Source: Anaerolineae bacterium (GTDB lineage: Bacteria; Chloroflexota; Anaerolineae; JAFGEY01). From it: a stretch of DNA of 13,849 nucleotides. Location of the stretch: the NCBI GenBank assembly GCA_016931365.1, contig JAFGEY010000414.1, forward strand, positions 1 to 13,849, written 5' to 3'. The notes beneath the pieces were generated by a model. The model was given only the letters and a program-made list of their open reading frames with translations. It had not been told where the DNA came from and did not search any database. Shown here piece by piece: positions 7,614-13,849 of this stretch (the stretch's first letter is position 1; each line of letters opens with the position of its first letter). Position numbers and translations under genes: made by a program.

Positions 7614-8798
7614 ATGCCAACCGTGCCCGGAATCAAACCACATGGCGGCACTTTGATCAATTGCGAACTGCGCGGCGTGGCCCGCGAGGGCGCTTTGGAA
7701 AAAGCAGCAGCACTGCCCAGGCTTGTATTGTCGGATGTGAGCGTGTCGGACGTGGAGCTGATTGCTGTCGGCGCGTTCAGTCCGTTGAACGGATTTATGA
7801 GCCGGGCCGATTACGAAAGCGTCGTCGAGGCGATGCACCTGGCGAGCGATCTGGTGTGGTCGATCCCGATCACCTTGCCCGTCGACCAGGCTTTTGCCGA
7901 CGGCATCAAGGAGGGCGACGAGATTGCGCTTTACCAGGCGACCGACGAAGGCGATCACCTGCTGGCGACGATGCACGTCGACGAGATGTACACCTATGAC
8001 AAGGAACGCGAGGCACGCGAGGTGTATCGCACGACCGAAGAGGCGCATCCCGGCGTGGCGCGCCTGTACGCTCAGGGCGACGTGTTGCTCGGCGGGCCGA
8101 TCACGATGCTTAATCGACCGGCGGGGCAGGAATTCCCCGAGTTTCGCTACGACCCGATCCAGGCGCGGAGGATGTTTGCCGCCAATGGCTGGCGGCGCAC
8201 CGTCGGCTTTCAGACGCGCAACCCCATCCACCGTGCGCACGAATACATCCAAAAAGCGGCACTGGAAATCGTCGATGGGCTGTTCCTGCATCCCCTGGTT
8301 GGCACGACCAAAGACGATGACATCCCTGCCGACGTGCGGATGAAGAGCTATCAGACTATCTTGCGCGACTATTACCCGGCCGACCGCGTGCTGCTAGGTG
8401 TTTTTCCGGCGGCGATGCGCTACGCCGGGCCGCGCGAGGCCATTTTCCACGCCCTGTGCCGCAAGAATTACGGCTGCACTCACTTTGTCGTCGGGCGCGA
8501 TCACGCCGGGGTAGGCAAGTACTATGGCACCTATGACGCGCAGTTGATCTTTGATCAGTTTGAGCCGGAAGAGATTGGCATCATCCCGCTCTTTTTCGAG
8601 CACGCTTTTTACTGCAACAAGTGCGAGGCGGTGGTTACGGCCAAGACTTGCCCGCACGGTCAGGAAAACTGGTTCTTTTTGAGCGGCACCAAGGTGCGCG
8701 AGATGCTGCTGCGCGGCGAAGCGCCGCCGCCGCAGATTACCCGCCCCGAAGTGGCCCAGATTTTGATCGATGGCTACAAGGCGCTGCGCGGCGAATAG
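7614..8798 (+). CDS. sat: Sulfate adenylyltransferase (ATP sulfurylase)
   Basis: A 394-residue homo-oligomeric-type ATP sulfurylase (not the CysDN type) that makes adenosine 5'-phosphosulfate (APS) and pyrophosphate from ATP and sulfate in the cytoplasm. An N-terminal PUA-like domain (about 1-165, including [10 protein letters not shown]) is followed by the catalytic Rossmann-like domain. That domain has [12 protein letters not shown] (200-211, the QxRNP/HxxH nucleotide-binding motif) and GRDHAG (294-299). A CxxC...CPH set (C334, C337, C346, H348) matches the zinc site known in Thermus-type enzymes. It ends with [11 protein letters not shown]. Nothing essential appears missing. No APS kinase domain is fused; cysC stands three genes downstream. 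The gene has its own strong promoter, palindrome and Shine-Dalgarno. Direction (assimilatory/PAPS-forming rather than sulfur-oxidising) is inferred from cysC and the absence of aprAB here. Confidence 0.97.
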   Translation: MPTVPGIKPHGGTLINCELRGVAREGALEKAAALPRLVLSDVSVSDVELIAVGAFSPLNGFMSRADYESVVEAMHLASDLVWSIPITLPVDQAFADGIKEGDEIALYQATDEGDHLLATMHVDEMYTYDKEREAREVYRTTEEAHPGVARLYAQGDVLLGGPITMLNRPAGQEFPEFRYDPIQARRMFAANGWRRTVGFQTRNPIHRAHEYIQKAALEIVDGLFLHPLVGTTKDDDIPADVRMKSYQTILRDYYPADRVLLGVFPAAMRYAGPREAIFHALCRKNYGCTHFVVGRDHAGVGKYYGTYDAQLIFDQFEPEEIGIIPLFFEHAFYCNKCEAVVTAKTCPHGQENWFFLSGTKVREMLLRGEAPPPQITRPEVAQILIDGYKALRGE

Positions 8799-8803
8799 CG
8801 TAA

Positions 8804-8841
8804 TTGACAAATAAACCTGGTTTTTGTCAAAGACCAGGTTT
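8804..8841 (+). repeat. Two interleaved inverted repeats between sat and the phosphodiesterase gene
   Basis: AAACCTGGT (8813-8821) pairs with ACCAGGTTT (8833-8841), extendable to 8823/8831 through one G-U pair, leaving a seven-base loop TTGTCAA (8824-8830). That loop is the exact complement of TTGACAA at 8804-8810. RNA could fold as the hairpin or as the alternative TTGACAAA/TTTGTCAA stem; a full pseudoknot would be sterically tight because the linkers are 0-2 bases. No run of T follows (TTTCTCTCC), so at most it is a weak terminator or processing site. It lies 20 bases before the next ATG. Confidence 0.55.
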
Positions 8842-8861
8842 CTCTCCGTTCCGAGGAAAAG

Positions 8862-10238
8862 ATGAAAAAATTGTTTGTGATCGGCCTGGACTGCTTTGAT
8901 CCGATGCTGGCCTTTGATTGGTGGCTGGATGACCTGCCCACGCTCAAGGCATTAGCCGCTCAGAGCCTTTACGGCCGGCTGGAAAGCACCATCCCGCCGA
9001 TCACCGTGCCGGCCTGGGCCTGTATGCTCAGTGGGCGCGATCCCGGCGAACACGGCTTTTACGGCTTTCGCAACCGGGCCGATTATTCCTACGAACAGAT
9101 GGAGATGGCGACCGCGGACAAGGTTCGCCTGCCGCGTGTGTGGGACTATGTCGGGCAGGCTGGCGGCCGTTCGCTCGTCGTCGGTGTGCCGCAAACCTAC
9201 CCGGTGCGGCCGCTCGACGGGATTATGGTTGGCTGTTTTCTCACACCCAGCGCGTCGAGCGCGTACACCTGGCCGCCAGAGTTCAAGGACGAAATCCGTG
9301 ACACGGTGGGCGAATATATGCTTGACGTCCCCGACTTTCGTACCAACGACAAGGTGCGCTTGCTGCAAAATATCTACCGTATGTCGCGACAGCGCTTTGA
9401 CCTGGTCGAGCACCTGCTCAAAACGCACGCAGAATGGGATTTTTTCATGTTTGTCGAGATGGGGCCGGACCGCATCCATCACGGCATGTGGAAATACATC
9501 GATCCGCGCCATCCCAAGCACGAGCCGGGCAATCCGTACCAGAATACGATCCGCAAATACTACCAGTTCATCGACGAGCGCATCGGCCAACTGCTGACGT
9601 TGCTGCCCGATGATGCTTCGCTGCTGGTGATGAGCGACCACGGCGCGCAGCCGATGCTGGGCGGCTTTTGTCTCAATGACTGGCTGATCGAGCAGGGCTA
9701 CCTGACCCTGGCTTTCAAGCCGGTAGGGATCACCTCACTGACGATGTGCGAGATCGACTGGAGCCGCACCAAGGCCTGGGGCGCGGGCGGCTATTACGGA
9801 CGCGTCTCGCTTAACGTTCAGGGGCGCGAGCCGGAGGGCATCATCCCGCCGGATGAGATTGAGGCATTTAAGGCCGAGCTGACGGCCAAATTGGAAGCGC
9901 TGCCCGGCCCCGACGGCGCGCCATTGGGCACTCGCGTTTTTCGCCCCGAAATGGTGTACGCGCGGGTCAACAACATTCCGCCTGATTTGATCGTTTACCT
10001 GGGCGACCTGGCCTGGCGTGCGGTGGGTGCGGTGGGCAATCCATCGATCTATACCTTTGAGAACGACACCGGCCCCGACGACGCCAACCACGCTCAACAC
10101 GGACTGTACTTGCTGTGGCGGCCAGATATAACTCAAGGCCATCGCCTGGATCGCACCTGGCGCGCAATGGCCCCGTCGATGCTCGATCTGCTGGGCCTCG
10201 ATGTGCCGGCGTGGATGGGGGAGGAGCGACTGTGGTAG
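8862..10238 (+). CDS. Alkaline-phosphatase-superfamily phosphodiesterase/nucleotide pyrophosphatase
   Basis: A 458-residue protein of the type I phosphodiesterase family (PF01663), which uses two metal ions and a Thr/Ser nucleophile to cleave phosphodiester or pyrophosphate bonds. Expected metal ligands and nucleophile are visible: GLDC (Asp10), PPITVPAW (Thr48), GPDRIHH (Asp203, His207), MSDHGAQ (Asp259, His260) and NHAQHG (His410 or His413). The DPGEHGFYGF segment after the nucleophile is typical of the predicted-phosphodiesterase subgroup common in Chloroflexota and Archaea. No signal peptide is evident, so a cytoplasmic location is likely. GAGG at 8853-8856 lies 5 bases before the ATG. 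The stop overlaps the next start by 7 bases. Placement between sat and cysC suggests a substrate linked to APS, PAPS or PAP, but sequence does not show the substrate; a phosphoglycerate mutase-like role is also possible. Confidence 0.85.
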   Translation: MKKLFVIGLDCFDPMLAFDWWLDDLPTLKALAAQSLYGRLESTIPPITVPAWACMLSGRDPGEHGFYGFRNRADYSYEQMEMATADKVRLPRVWDYVGQAGGRSLVVGVPQTYPVRPLDGIMVGCFLTPSASSAYTWPPEFKDEIRDTVGEYMLDVPDFRTNDKVRLLQNIYRMSRQRFDLVEHLLKTHAEWDFFMFVEMGPDRIHHGMWKYIDPRHPKHEPGNPYQNTIRKYYQFIDERIGQLLTLLPDDASLLVMSDHGAQPMLGGFCLNDWLIEQGYLTLAFKPVGITSLTMCEIDWSRTKAWGAGGYYGRVSLNVQGREPEGIIPPDEIEAFKAELTAKLEALPGPDGAPLGTRVFRPEMVYARVNNIPPDLIVYLGDLAWRAVGAVGNPSIYTFENDTGPDDANHAQHGLYLLWRPDITQGHRLDRTWRAMAPSMLDLLGLDVPAWMGEERLW

Positions 10239-10960
10239 ATCGCCTGCATGCAGTTCTGTTCGACCTGGACGATACGCTGCTGTTCAGCGACGTCGGCGAT
10301 GAGATGGAGAGCGGCTTTCTCAAACACTATTTCGCCCTGCTCACCGACTATGCCCGCCCGCTGGCCGATCCGCAGACTTTTATGAAGGCGCTGCTCGCGG
10401 CGACGGAAGCGATGGTCCGCGATCAGGATTTGCAGATCAGCAATGAACAGGCGTTTGTGCGCGTTTTCGCGCCGACGCTGGGGCGACCTTGGGATGAGTT
10501 GCATCCATTCTTTACATATTTTTATGAGGAGCAGTTTCCCAAGTTGCAAGTGCACACCCATTCACATCCCGACGCGCGCCGCGCCGTGCAGACCTGCCTG
10601 GATGCCGGCTATCGCGTCGTTGTTGCGACCAACCCGCTTTTTCCTCGCCGGGCGATCGAGCACCGGCTGGCCTGGGCCGGGGTGGGCGATATGCCTTTTG
10701 CCCTGATCACCGCTTATGAGAATATGCACACCAGCAAACCTGCGCCCGCATATTACCGCGAGATCGCCGTGATACTGGATGTCGATCCGTCCAGGTGTGT
10801 GATGGTCGGCAACGACGTGCAGCGCGACATCGAACCGGCGCAGCGGGCGGGGATGCGCACCTTTTTGGCCGACCAATGGCTGACCGGCGACGATACGGCG
10901 ATCCGGCCAGATGGACGGGGAAAGCTGGGTAATTTTATCAATTGGATCACGTTGGATTGA
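10232..10960 (+). CDS. HAD-superfamily hydrolase (phosphatase-like)
   Basis: A 242-residue HAD phosphohydrolase with all four motifs: motif I FDLDDT (Asp11 nucleophile, Asp13 acid/base), motif II VVATNP, motif III with Lys in TSKPAPAYY, and motif IV VGNDVQRDIEPA. The helical insert after motif I (about 25-110) is a C1-type cap, usual for small-molecule phosphatases. The GTG start at 10232 is chosen because GAGGAG (10221-10226) lies 5 bases upstream and motif I then falls near residue 11; a longer in-frame reading from 10115 lies inside the upstream gene. It overlaps the phosphodiesterase gene by 7 bases and is followed after 13 bases by cysC, so the trio is almost certainly one transcript. 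The substrate is unknown. Release of the 3'-phosphate of PAP, the by-product of PAPS use, is one hypothesis from context only. Confidence 0.88.
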   Translation: MVDRLHAVLFDLDDTLLFSDVGDEMESGFLKHYFALLTDYARPLADPQTFMKALLAATEAMVRDQDLQISNEQAFVRVFAPTLGRPWDELHPFFTYFYEEQFPKLQVHTHSHPDARRAVQTCLDAGYRVVVATNPLFPRRAIEHRLAWAGVGDMPFALITAYENMHTSKPAPAYYREIAVILDVDPSRCVMVGNDVQRDIEPAQRAGMRTFLADQWLTGDDTAIRPDGRGKLGNFINWITLD

Positions 10961-10973
10961 AAGGATAGAGCGA

Positions 10974-11579
10974 GTGGCAGAACAAAAAGGTTTTACGTTG
11001 TGGTTTACCGGGCTGTCCGGTTCGGGCAAAACAGCGCTGGCCCAATATTTGGAGCCTGAATTGCGCCGACGCGGCCTCAAGGTGGAGCGGCTGGACGGCG
11101 ACATTGTGCGCCAGGGCCTGACTCGCGACCTGGGCTTTAGCAAAGAGGATCGCGACAAGAACATCGAGCGGGTTACTTTTGTCGCCAAGCTGCTTACCCG
11201 CAATGGGGTTGCGGTGTTGTGTTCTTTTATCTCTCCCTACATCGAACGGCGCAACCAGAGCCGTGAGGAAATCGGCAATTTTGTCGAGTGTTACGTGGAA
11301 TGTTCGCTGGACAAGCTGATCGAGCGCGATGTCAAGGGGCTGTACAAGAAGGCGCTGGCCGGCGAAATCCCCAACTTTACCGGCGTGTCCGACCCCTATG
11401 AACCGCCGCCGAACCCCGAGATTGCGGTCAATTCGGGCACGCAGACCCTCAAAGAGAGCGCTCAGATCATCCTCGACCGTCTGGTTGAGTTGGGGTATGT
11501 CCCTGCTGCCGACGAGGTCTATACCGAAGAGGATGAGGCTGCGGTCGAGGATCGCTTGCGCGCGTTGGGATATATATAA
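10974..11579 (+). CDS. cysC: Adenylyl-sulfate kinase (APS kinase)
   Basis: A 201-residue P-loop kinase that phosphorylates the 3'-OH of APS to give PAPS. It shows Walker A GLSGSGKT (13-20), LDGDIVRQGLTRDLGFSKEDRDKNIER (APS/ATP-binding segments with the DGD and DLGFS motifs), FISPY and KGLYKKALAGEIPNFTGVSDPYEPP. This is a complete set for CysC. The start GTG at 10974 has AAAGGA (10960-10965) 8 bases upstream. The in-frame ATG at 10911 would overlap the HAD gene by 50 bases and has a weaker context. The last 20 or so residues form an acidic tail ending in RLRALGYI that the core fold does not need. It works with sat at the head of the same cluster: pulling APS to PAPS makes the unfavourable sulfurylase reaction go forward. 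The stop is followed within 3 bases by a long hairpin. Confidence 0.96.
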   Translation: MAEQKGFTLWFTGLSGSGKTALAQYLEPELRRRGLKVERLDGDIVRQGLTRDLGFSKEDRDKNIERVTFVAKLLTRNGVAVLCSFISPYIERRNQSREEIGNFVECYVECSLDKLIERDVKGLYKKALAGEIPNFTGVSDPYEPPPNPEIAVNSGTQTLKESAQIILDRLVELGYVPAADEVYTEEDEAAVEDRLRALGYI

Positions 11580-11581
11580 AT

Positions 11582-11642
11582 GCGTGTTTTCGTGTGCGGC
11601 AAAAGCCGCACACGAAAACACGCTTCGGAAGCTCTGCTTCCG
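11582..11642. repeat. Perfect 19-bp inverted repeat plus second 7-bp hairpin
   Basis: GCGTGTTTTCGTGTGCGGC (11582-11600) and its exact reverse complement (11605-11623) flank an AAAA loop. After two T, CGGAAGC (11626-11632) and GCTTCCG (11636-11642) form a second hairpin with a TCT loop. There is no T-run after either stem, so a normal intrinsic terminator is not indicated. The block fills most of the 102-base gap between cysC and the methyltransferase gene. It may be a REP/MITE-like palindromic element, a transcript-end stabiliser, or a protein site. No copy of it occurs elsewhere in this window as far as could be read. Confidence 0.85.
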
Positions 11643-11666
11643 CCAGATTATCTTGGCCTATGCAAC

Positions 11667-11673
11667 GGGAGGG
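11667..11673 (+). promoter_or_regulatory. Ribosome binding site that fixes the methyltransferase start
   Basis: GGGAGGG lies 8 bases before a GTG at 11682. The alternative ATG at 11580 would translate straight through the 19-bp palindrome and has no Shine-Dalgarno, so the GTG is preferred. Confidence 0.75.
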
Positions 11674-11681
11674 CCAATTCG

Positions 11682-12701
11682 GTGATATTGACCTCCAGTC
11701 CAGATTCAGGCGTCATCGCTCTGAACGAGATTCAGGCCATCGATCCGGGTGCGCGGCTGCGCAAGTGGCTGGCTCCTGGAGTCGGCTGGGTCGCGTTGGA
11801 GATGGATTGGGATTCGTTGGCCCGGCGGCTTGGCGAACGGCCGCCGGTGTTTTGTCGCCACATCTGCCCGGTGCAGGCCTGTGTAGCGCTCAGGCAAGAC
11901 AGGCTCGATCTGGATGATCTGGCCGCGGCGGCCCGCTCGTTCACCGCGCATCTTGACCGATCACAGACCTTTTCTGTGCAGACGAGGCAGGTTGGAGTTG
12001 GCTGGCCCTATACCAGGTACGACGTTAATCAGAGGCTGGCGGAAGAATTGATGGCGCAGGGCGCGCCGTTGGATGTGCGGCAGCCGGCCCAGGTTTTTTC
12101 TCTAGTTCTCACGCCGACGCAAGGGTATCTGGGGCTGTCGCGCGCCGTCGACAATTTGAGCGACTGGGCCGGCGGCGCGCGGCGTTTCAAACATGAAGAA
12201 GGGCAGGTCAGCCGGGCCGAGTTCAAGCTGCTGGAAGCGCTGGAATTGTTCCACTTGAGCTTGCCGGCGAACGGTTTGGCGCTCGATCTGGGCGCTTCGC
12301 CGGGCGGGTGGACGCGAATTTTGCGCCAGCATGCTATGCGTGTGGTCGCGGTGGATCCGGGCGACCTGCATCCGAGCCTCGTCGTGGATAGGGCGGTGAG
12401 ACATGTGCGTCAAACGGCGCAAAATTATCTGTCGACGGCGGACGAGCGGTTTGACGTGATTCTCAACGACATGCGCATGGATGCCCAGGACTCGGCGCAC
12501 ATTATGAATGTGGCGGGCCGTAATTTGAACCGCGACAGTGGTTGGGCTTTGCTGACCCTCAAACTGCCCAAGAGGGGCGCGGCGAAGGTGGCCTACCTGG
12601 CCCTTGAAACGCTACGCAAACGGTACACGGTCACGGGTGCCCGCCAGTTATTTCATAACCGAAGTGAGATCACCGTGGCTCTTGGGAAAGTACCTTGGTA
12701 G
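11682..12701 (+). CDS. THUMP-FtsJ RNA 2'-O-methyltransferase, RlmM-like
   Basis: A 339-residue SAM-dependent methyltransferase. The C-terminal Rossmann domain (about 175-339) has SRAEFKLLEA, motif I LDLGASPGGWT, motif II VVAVDPGD, ILNDM, LLTLKLP and NRSEITVAL. Together these give the K-D-K-E tetrad of FtsJ/RrmJ 2'-O-ribose methyltransferases at Lys182, Asp263, Lys294 and Glu329. The N-terminal part (about 10-150, with VFCRHICPVQ and a TFSVQTRQVG...YDVNQRLAEEL...PLDVRQPAQVFSLVL stretch) looks like a THUMP RNA-binding domain. THUMP followed by FtsJ is the architecture of RlmM, which makes Cm2498 in E. coli 23S rRNA, although RlmM is best known from Gammaproteobacteria. The target here is therefore likely but not proven to be rRNA. 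Start chosen at GTG 11682 by its Shine-Dalgarno. It converges on the PQ-loop gene with an 18-base gap. Confidence 0.85.
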   Translation: MILTSSPDSGVIALNEIQAIDPGARLRKWLAPGVGWVALEMDWDSLARRLGERPPVFCRHICPVQACVALRQDRLDLDDLAAAARSFTAHLDRSQTFSVQTRQVGVGWPYTRYDVNQRLAEELMAQGAPLDVRQPAQVFSLVLTPTQGYLGLSRAVDNLSDWAGGARRFKHEEGQVSRAEFKLLEALELFHLSLPANGLALDLGASPGGWTRILRQHAMRVVAVDPGDLHPSLVVDRAVRHVRQTAQNYLSTADERFDVILNDMRMDAQDSAHIMNVAGRNLNRDSGWALLTLKLPKRGAAKVAYLALETLRKRYTVTGARQLFHNRSEITVALGKVPW

Positions 12702-12719
12702 CAAAGGAACGCGCCGCTG

Positions 12720-12977
12720 TCAGTTCAACAGCCGTTTGTTCCGATAATAAAGCACAATGTCAACCGTCACCATCATGCCGTTGAGAATGTACAGGCCGGT
12801 CACAAGGTCAGGATTGTGGGTGAGTTTGTGAATGATCCCCGCCACGTATCCGATCAAGACGATGAACAAAAAGCCGATGCTTTTGCCGGCAATTTGCTTT
12901 GAGGTATATGATTTATAGATCGACAGTGGCCAGGCCGCGCCGAAACAAAGCAGCATGACGATCTCAAAGATACTCAT
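12720..12977 (-). CDS. Small PQ-loop / SemiSWEET-like membrane protein
   Basis: An 85-residue protein with three predicted membrane segments (about 3-20, 33-50 and 57-77), the size and layout of a SemiSWEET half-transporter. WPLSIYKSYTSKQIAGKSIGF (16-36) matches the PQ-loop motif region, with Pro-Leu in place of Pro-Gln and the usual Ser-Lys...Gly-Lys-Ser pattern after it. Asn at about 65 (YILNGMM) may be the pocket asparagine. SemiSWEETs work as dimers and move small sugars; some small PQ-loop proteins have no known substrate. Start ATG 12977 has GGGGA a few bases upstream, and it lies one base after the rlmB stop, so the two are probably translated together. An upstream in-frame extension to 13037 would run inside rlmB and is not used. 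Confidence 0.75.
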   Translation of the reverse strand: MSIFEIVMLLCFGAAWPLSIYKSYTSKQIAGKSIGFLFIVLIGYVAGIIHKLTHNPDLVTGLYILNGMMVTVDIVLYYRNKRLLN

Positions 12978-12978
12978 T

Positions 12979-13722
12979 CTATTTTCCCCTCTGGCGAGTG
13001 ATTTCATATAGCGCAATCGAACCGGCAACGGCAGCATTCAACGAGTTGATCTGGCCGAACATCGGCAGCCGAACCATAAAGTCGCACGTCTCGCGCACCA
13101 GACGGCGCATTCCACTGCCTTCACTGCCGACGACCAACGCCGTCGGCCCGCGCAGATCGGCGCTCCATAGTGTCTGCGCTTCGGGAGCATCTTCCAGCCC
13201 CGCGATCCACACATTTTCCGCTTTCAGCGATTGCATCGTCTGTACCAGGTTGATGATCTGGGCGATGCGCAGGTGTTCGCACGCGCCGGATGATGCATTG
13301 ACCACCGCCGGTGTGATCGACACCGAGCGTCGGTCGGGCAGGATGACGCCATGCACGCCGACGACCTCGGCGGTACGGAGCAGTGTGCCCAGGTTTTGTG
13401 GGTCTTGCAGGCAATCGAGCAGGAGCAGCAGGGGCGCTTCGCCGCCCTCACGGGCGGCGGCGAGCATTGCTTCAATCTCGACATAGGGATACGCAGCAAC
13501 TTCGGCCAGCACGCCCTGGTGGTTGACGCTTGGCGCGAGTTTGTCAAGCTGGCGGTGCTCGGCGTGTTGGATCGGAATGCGCTTGTGCTGCGCCAGCCGC
13601 ACGACTTCGCTTAACGTGCCCTTTTCTTTGCTGCCCTCGGCGACCAGCAGCCGCGTCACTCCACGCCGGCCGGCGTGCAGGCACTCGTAGATGGGGTTTC
13701 GACCGTACAAAAATTCACTCAT
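12979..13722 (-). CDS. rlmB: 23S rRNA 2'-O-methyltransferase of the RlmB/TrmH (SpoU) family
   Basis: A 247-residue SPOUT-class enzyme. The N-terminal substrate-binding domain (1-80) opens with FLYGRNPIYECL, typical for RlmB. The C-terminal knotted SAM-binding domain has motif 1 LDCLQDPQNLGTLLRTAE (102-119, with catalytic Asn110 and Arg116), motif 2 VVGSEGSGM and motif 3 LPMFGQINSLNAAVAGSIALYE. In E. coli RlmB methylates G2251 of 23S rRNA; family members at this length also include other 2'-O-methyltransferases, so the exact base is inferred. Motif 3 has SLNAAVA where SLNVSVA is usual; the Asn is kept. ATG 13722 has GGAG 7 bases upstream. It overlaps the upstream transporter gene by ATGA and ends one base before the PQ-loop gene. 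Confidence 0.9.
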   Translation of the reverse strand: MSEFLYGRNPIYECLHAGRRGVTRLLVAEGSKEKGTLSEVVRLAQHKRIPIQHAEHRQLDKLAPSVNHQGVLAEVAAYPYVEIEAMLAAAREGGEAPLLLLLDCLQDPQNLGTLLRTAEVVGVHGVILPDRRSVSITPAVVNASSGACEHLRIAQIINLVQTMQSLKAENVWIAGLEDAPEAQTLWSADLRGPTALVVGSEGSGMRRLVRETCDFMVRLPMFGQINSLNAAVAGSIALYEITRQRGK

Positions 13723-13849
13723 TGTATGTCTCCTGTGTGGGGACTGACTCGTGCCTGCAAGATGATCAGCATCCCGGCGATGGTCAAGACGCCGCCCATC
13801 GCTTGTTGGAGCGTGGGCAGGTCGGCAAAGAGCAGTGCGGTGTACAAGG
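13719..13849 (-). CDS. EamA/DMT-type transporter, C-terminal end only
   Basis: Forty-two residues before the stop are visible; the rest lies beyond the window edge. LYTALLFADLPTLQQAMGG followed by VLTIAGMLIILQAR has the layout of the last membrane helix of EamA-family (drug/metabolite transporter) proteins, where an acidic residue, a Thr/Gln segment and a GG-x-LI-x-AG motif precede the end. The TGA stop overlaps the rlmB ATG (ATGA), so it heads the minus-strand run with rlmB and the PQ-loop gene. The substrate cannot be known from this piece. Confidence 0.7.
   Translation of the reverse strand, partial: LYTALLFADLPTLQQAMGGVLTIAGMLIILQARVSPHTGDIQ

Noticed and set aside
10115..10231. Longer start for the HAD hydrolase
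   Set aside because: It lies inside the phosphodiesterase gene, and a GTG at 10232 has a strong Shine-Dalgarno and puts motif I near the N-terminus.
11580..11681. Coding start of the methyltransferase at ATG 11580, directly after the cysC stop
   Set aside because: The extra 34 codons would be the translated palindrome with no family similarity, while GTG 11682 has GGGAGGG 8 bases upstream.
12706..12742. Possible nested hairpin (GGAAC/GTTCC and GCTGT/ACAGC) between the convergent methyltransferase and PQ-loop genes
   Set aside because: The stems are short with mismatches and there is no T-run on either strand; too weak to call a terminator.

Overview
The window looks like a chromosomal segment of a GC-rich, free-living bacterium, most probably a Chloroflexota member of the Anaerolineae type. 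That placement is a judgement from protein style and gene mix (homo-oligomeric ATP sulfurylase with a stand-alone APS kinase, a PF01663 phosphodiesterase, many GTG starts). There is no rRNA or other marker gene to prove it. No tRNA, rRNA, CRISPR array, insertion sequence or prophage gene was seen. Coding density is very high; the longest gene-free stretch is about 220 bases.

Region 1 (1-5692, plus strand) is a tight run: the 3' end of a low-specificity L-threonine aldolase gene, a membrane protein that resembles a CPBP intramembrane protease but lacks key residues, a full-length chromosome-condensation protein SMC, and the base-excision repair glycosylase MutM/Fpg. Spacings are -4, +3 and -1 bases, so one transcript and translational coupling are likely. 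A symmetric hairpin with A and T flanks ends this run and the opposing nadC-like gene.

Region 2 (5741-7389, minus strand) holds a divergent quinolinate phosphoribosyltransferase (NadC) homologue with several substituted active-site positions. Upstream of it is a membrane-anchored SGNH/GDSL hydrolase of visibly lower GC content.

Region 3 (7512-11579, plus strand) is a sulfate-activation cluster: sat, an alkaline-phosphatase-superfamily phosphodiesterase, a HAD phosphatase and cysC. Sat makes APS from sulfate and ATP, and CysC phosphorylates APS to PAPS. The two enzymes between them are phosphohydrolases that could handle PAP, APS or a PAPS-derived product. The cluster starts with a near-consensus sigma70 promoter, followed at about +5 by a perfect 10+10 palindrome that looks like an operator. 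Two interleaved inverted repeats lie between sat and the second gene. No APS/PAPS reductase or sulfotransferase is in the window, so the fate of the PAPS (assimilation or sulfation) is open.

Region 4 (11582-13849) begins with a perfect 19-bp hairpin plus a second hairpin, then a THUMP-FtsJ RNA 2'-O-methyltransferase of RlmM type. Converging on it from the minus strand is a run of a truncated EamA-type transporter, an RlmB-like 23S rRNA methyltransferase and a small PQ-loop/SemiSWEET membrane protein.

The best candidates for something undescribed are the two-phosphatase sat-cysC cluster with its palindromic leader, the active-site-altered NadC homologue, and the compact hairpin pair at 11582-11642.
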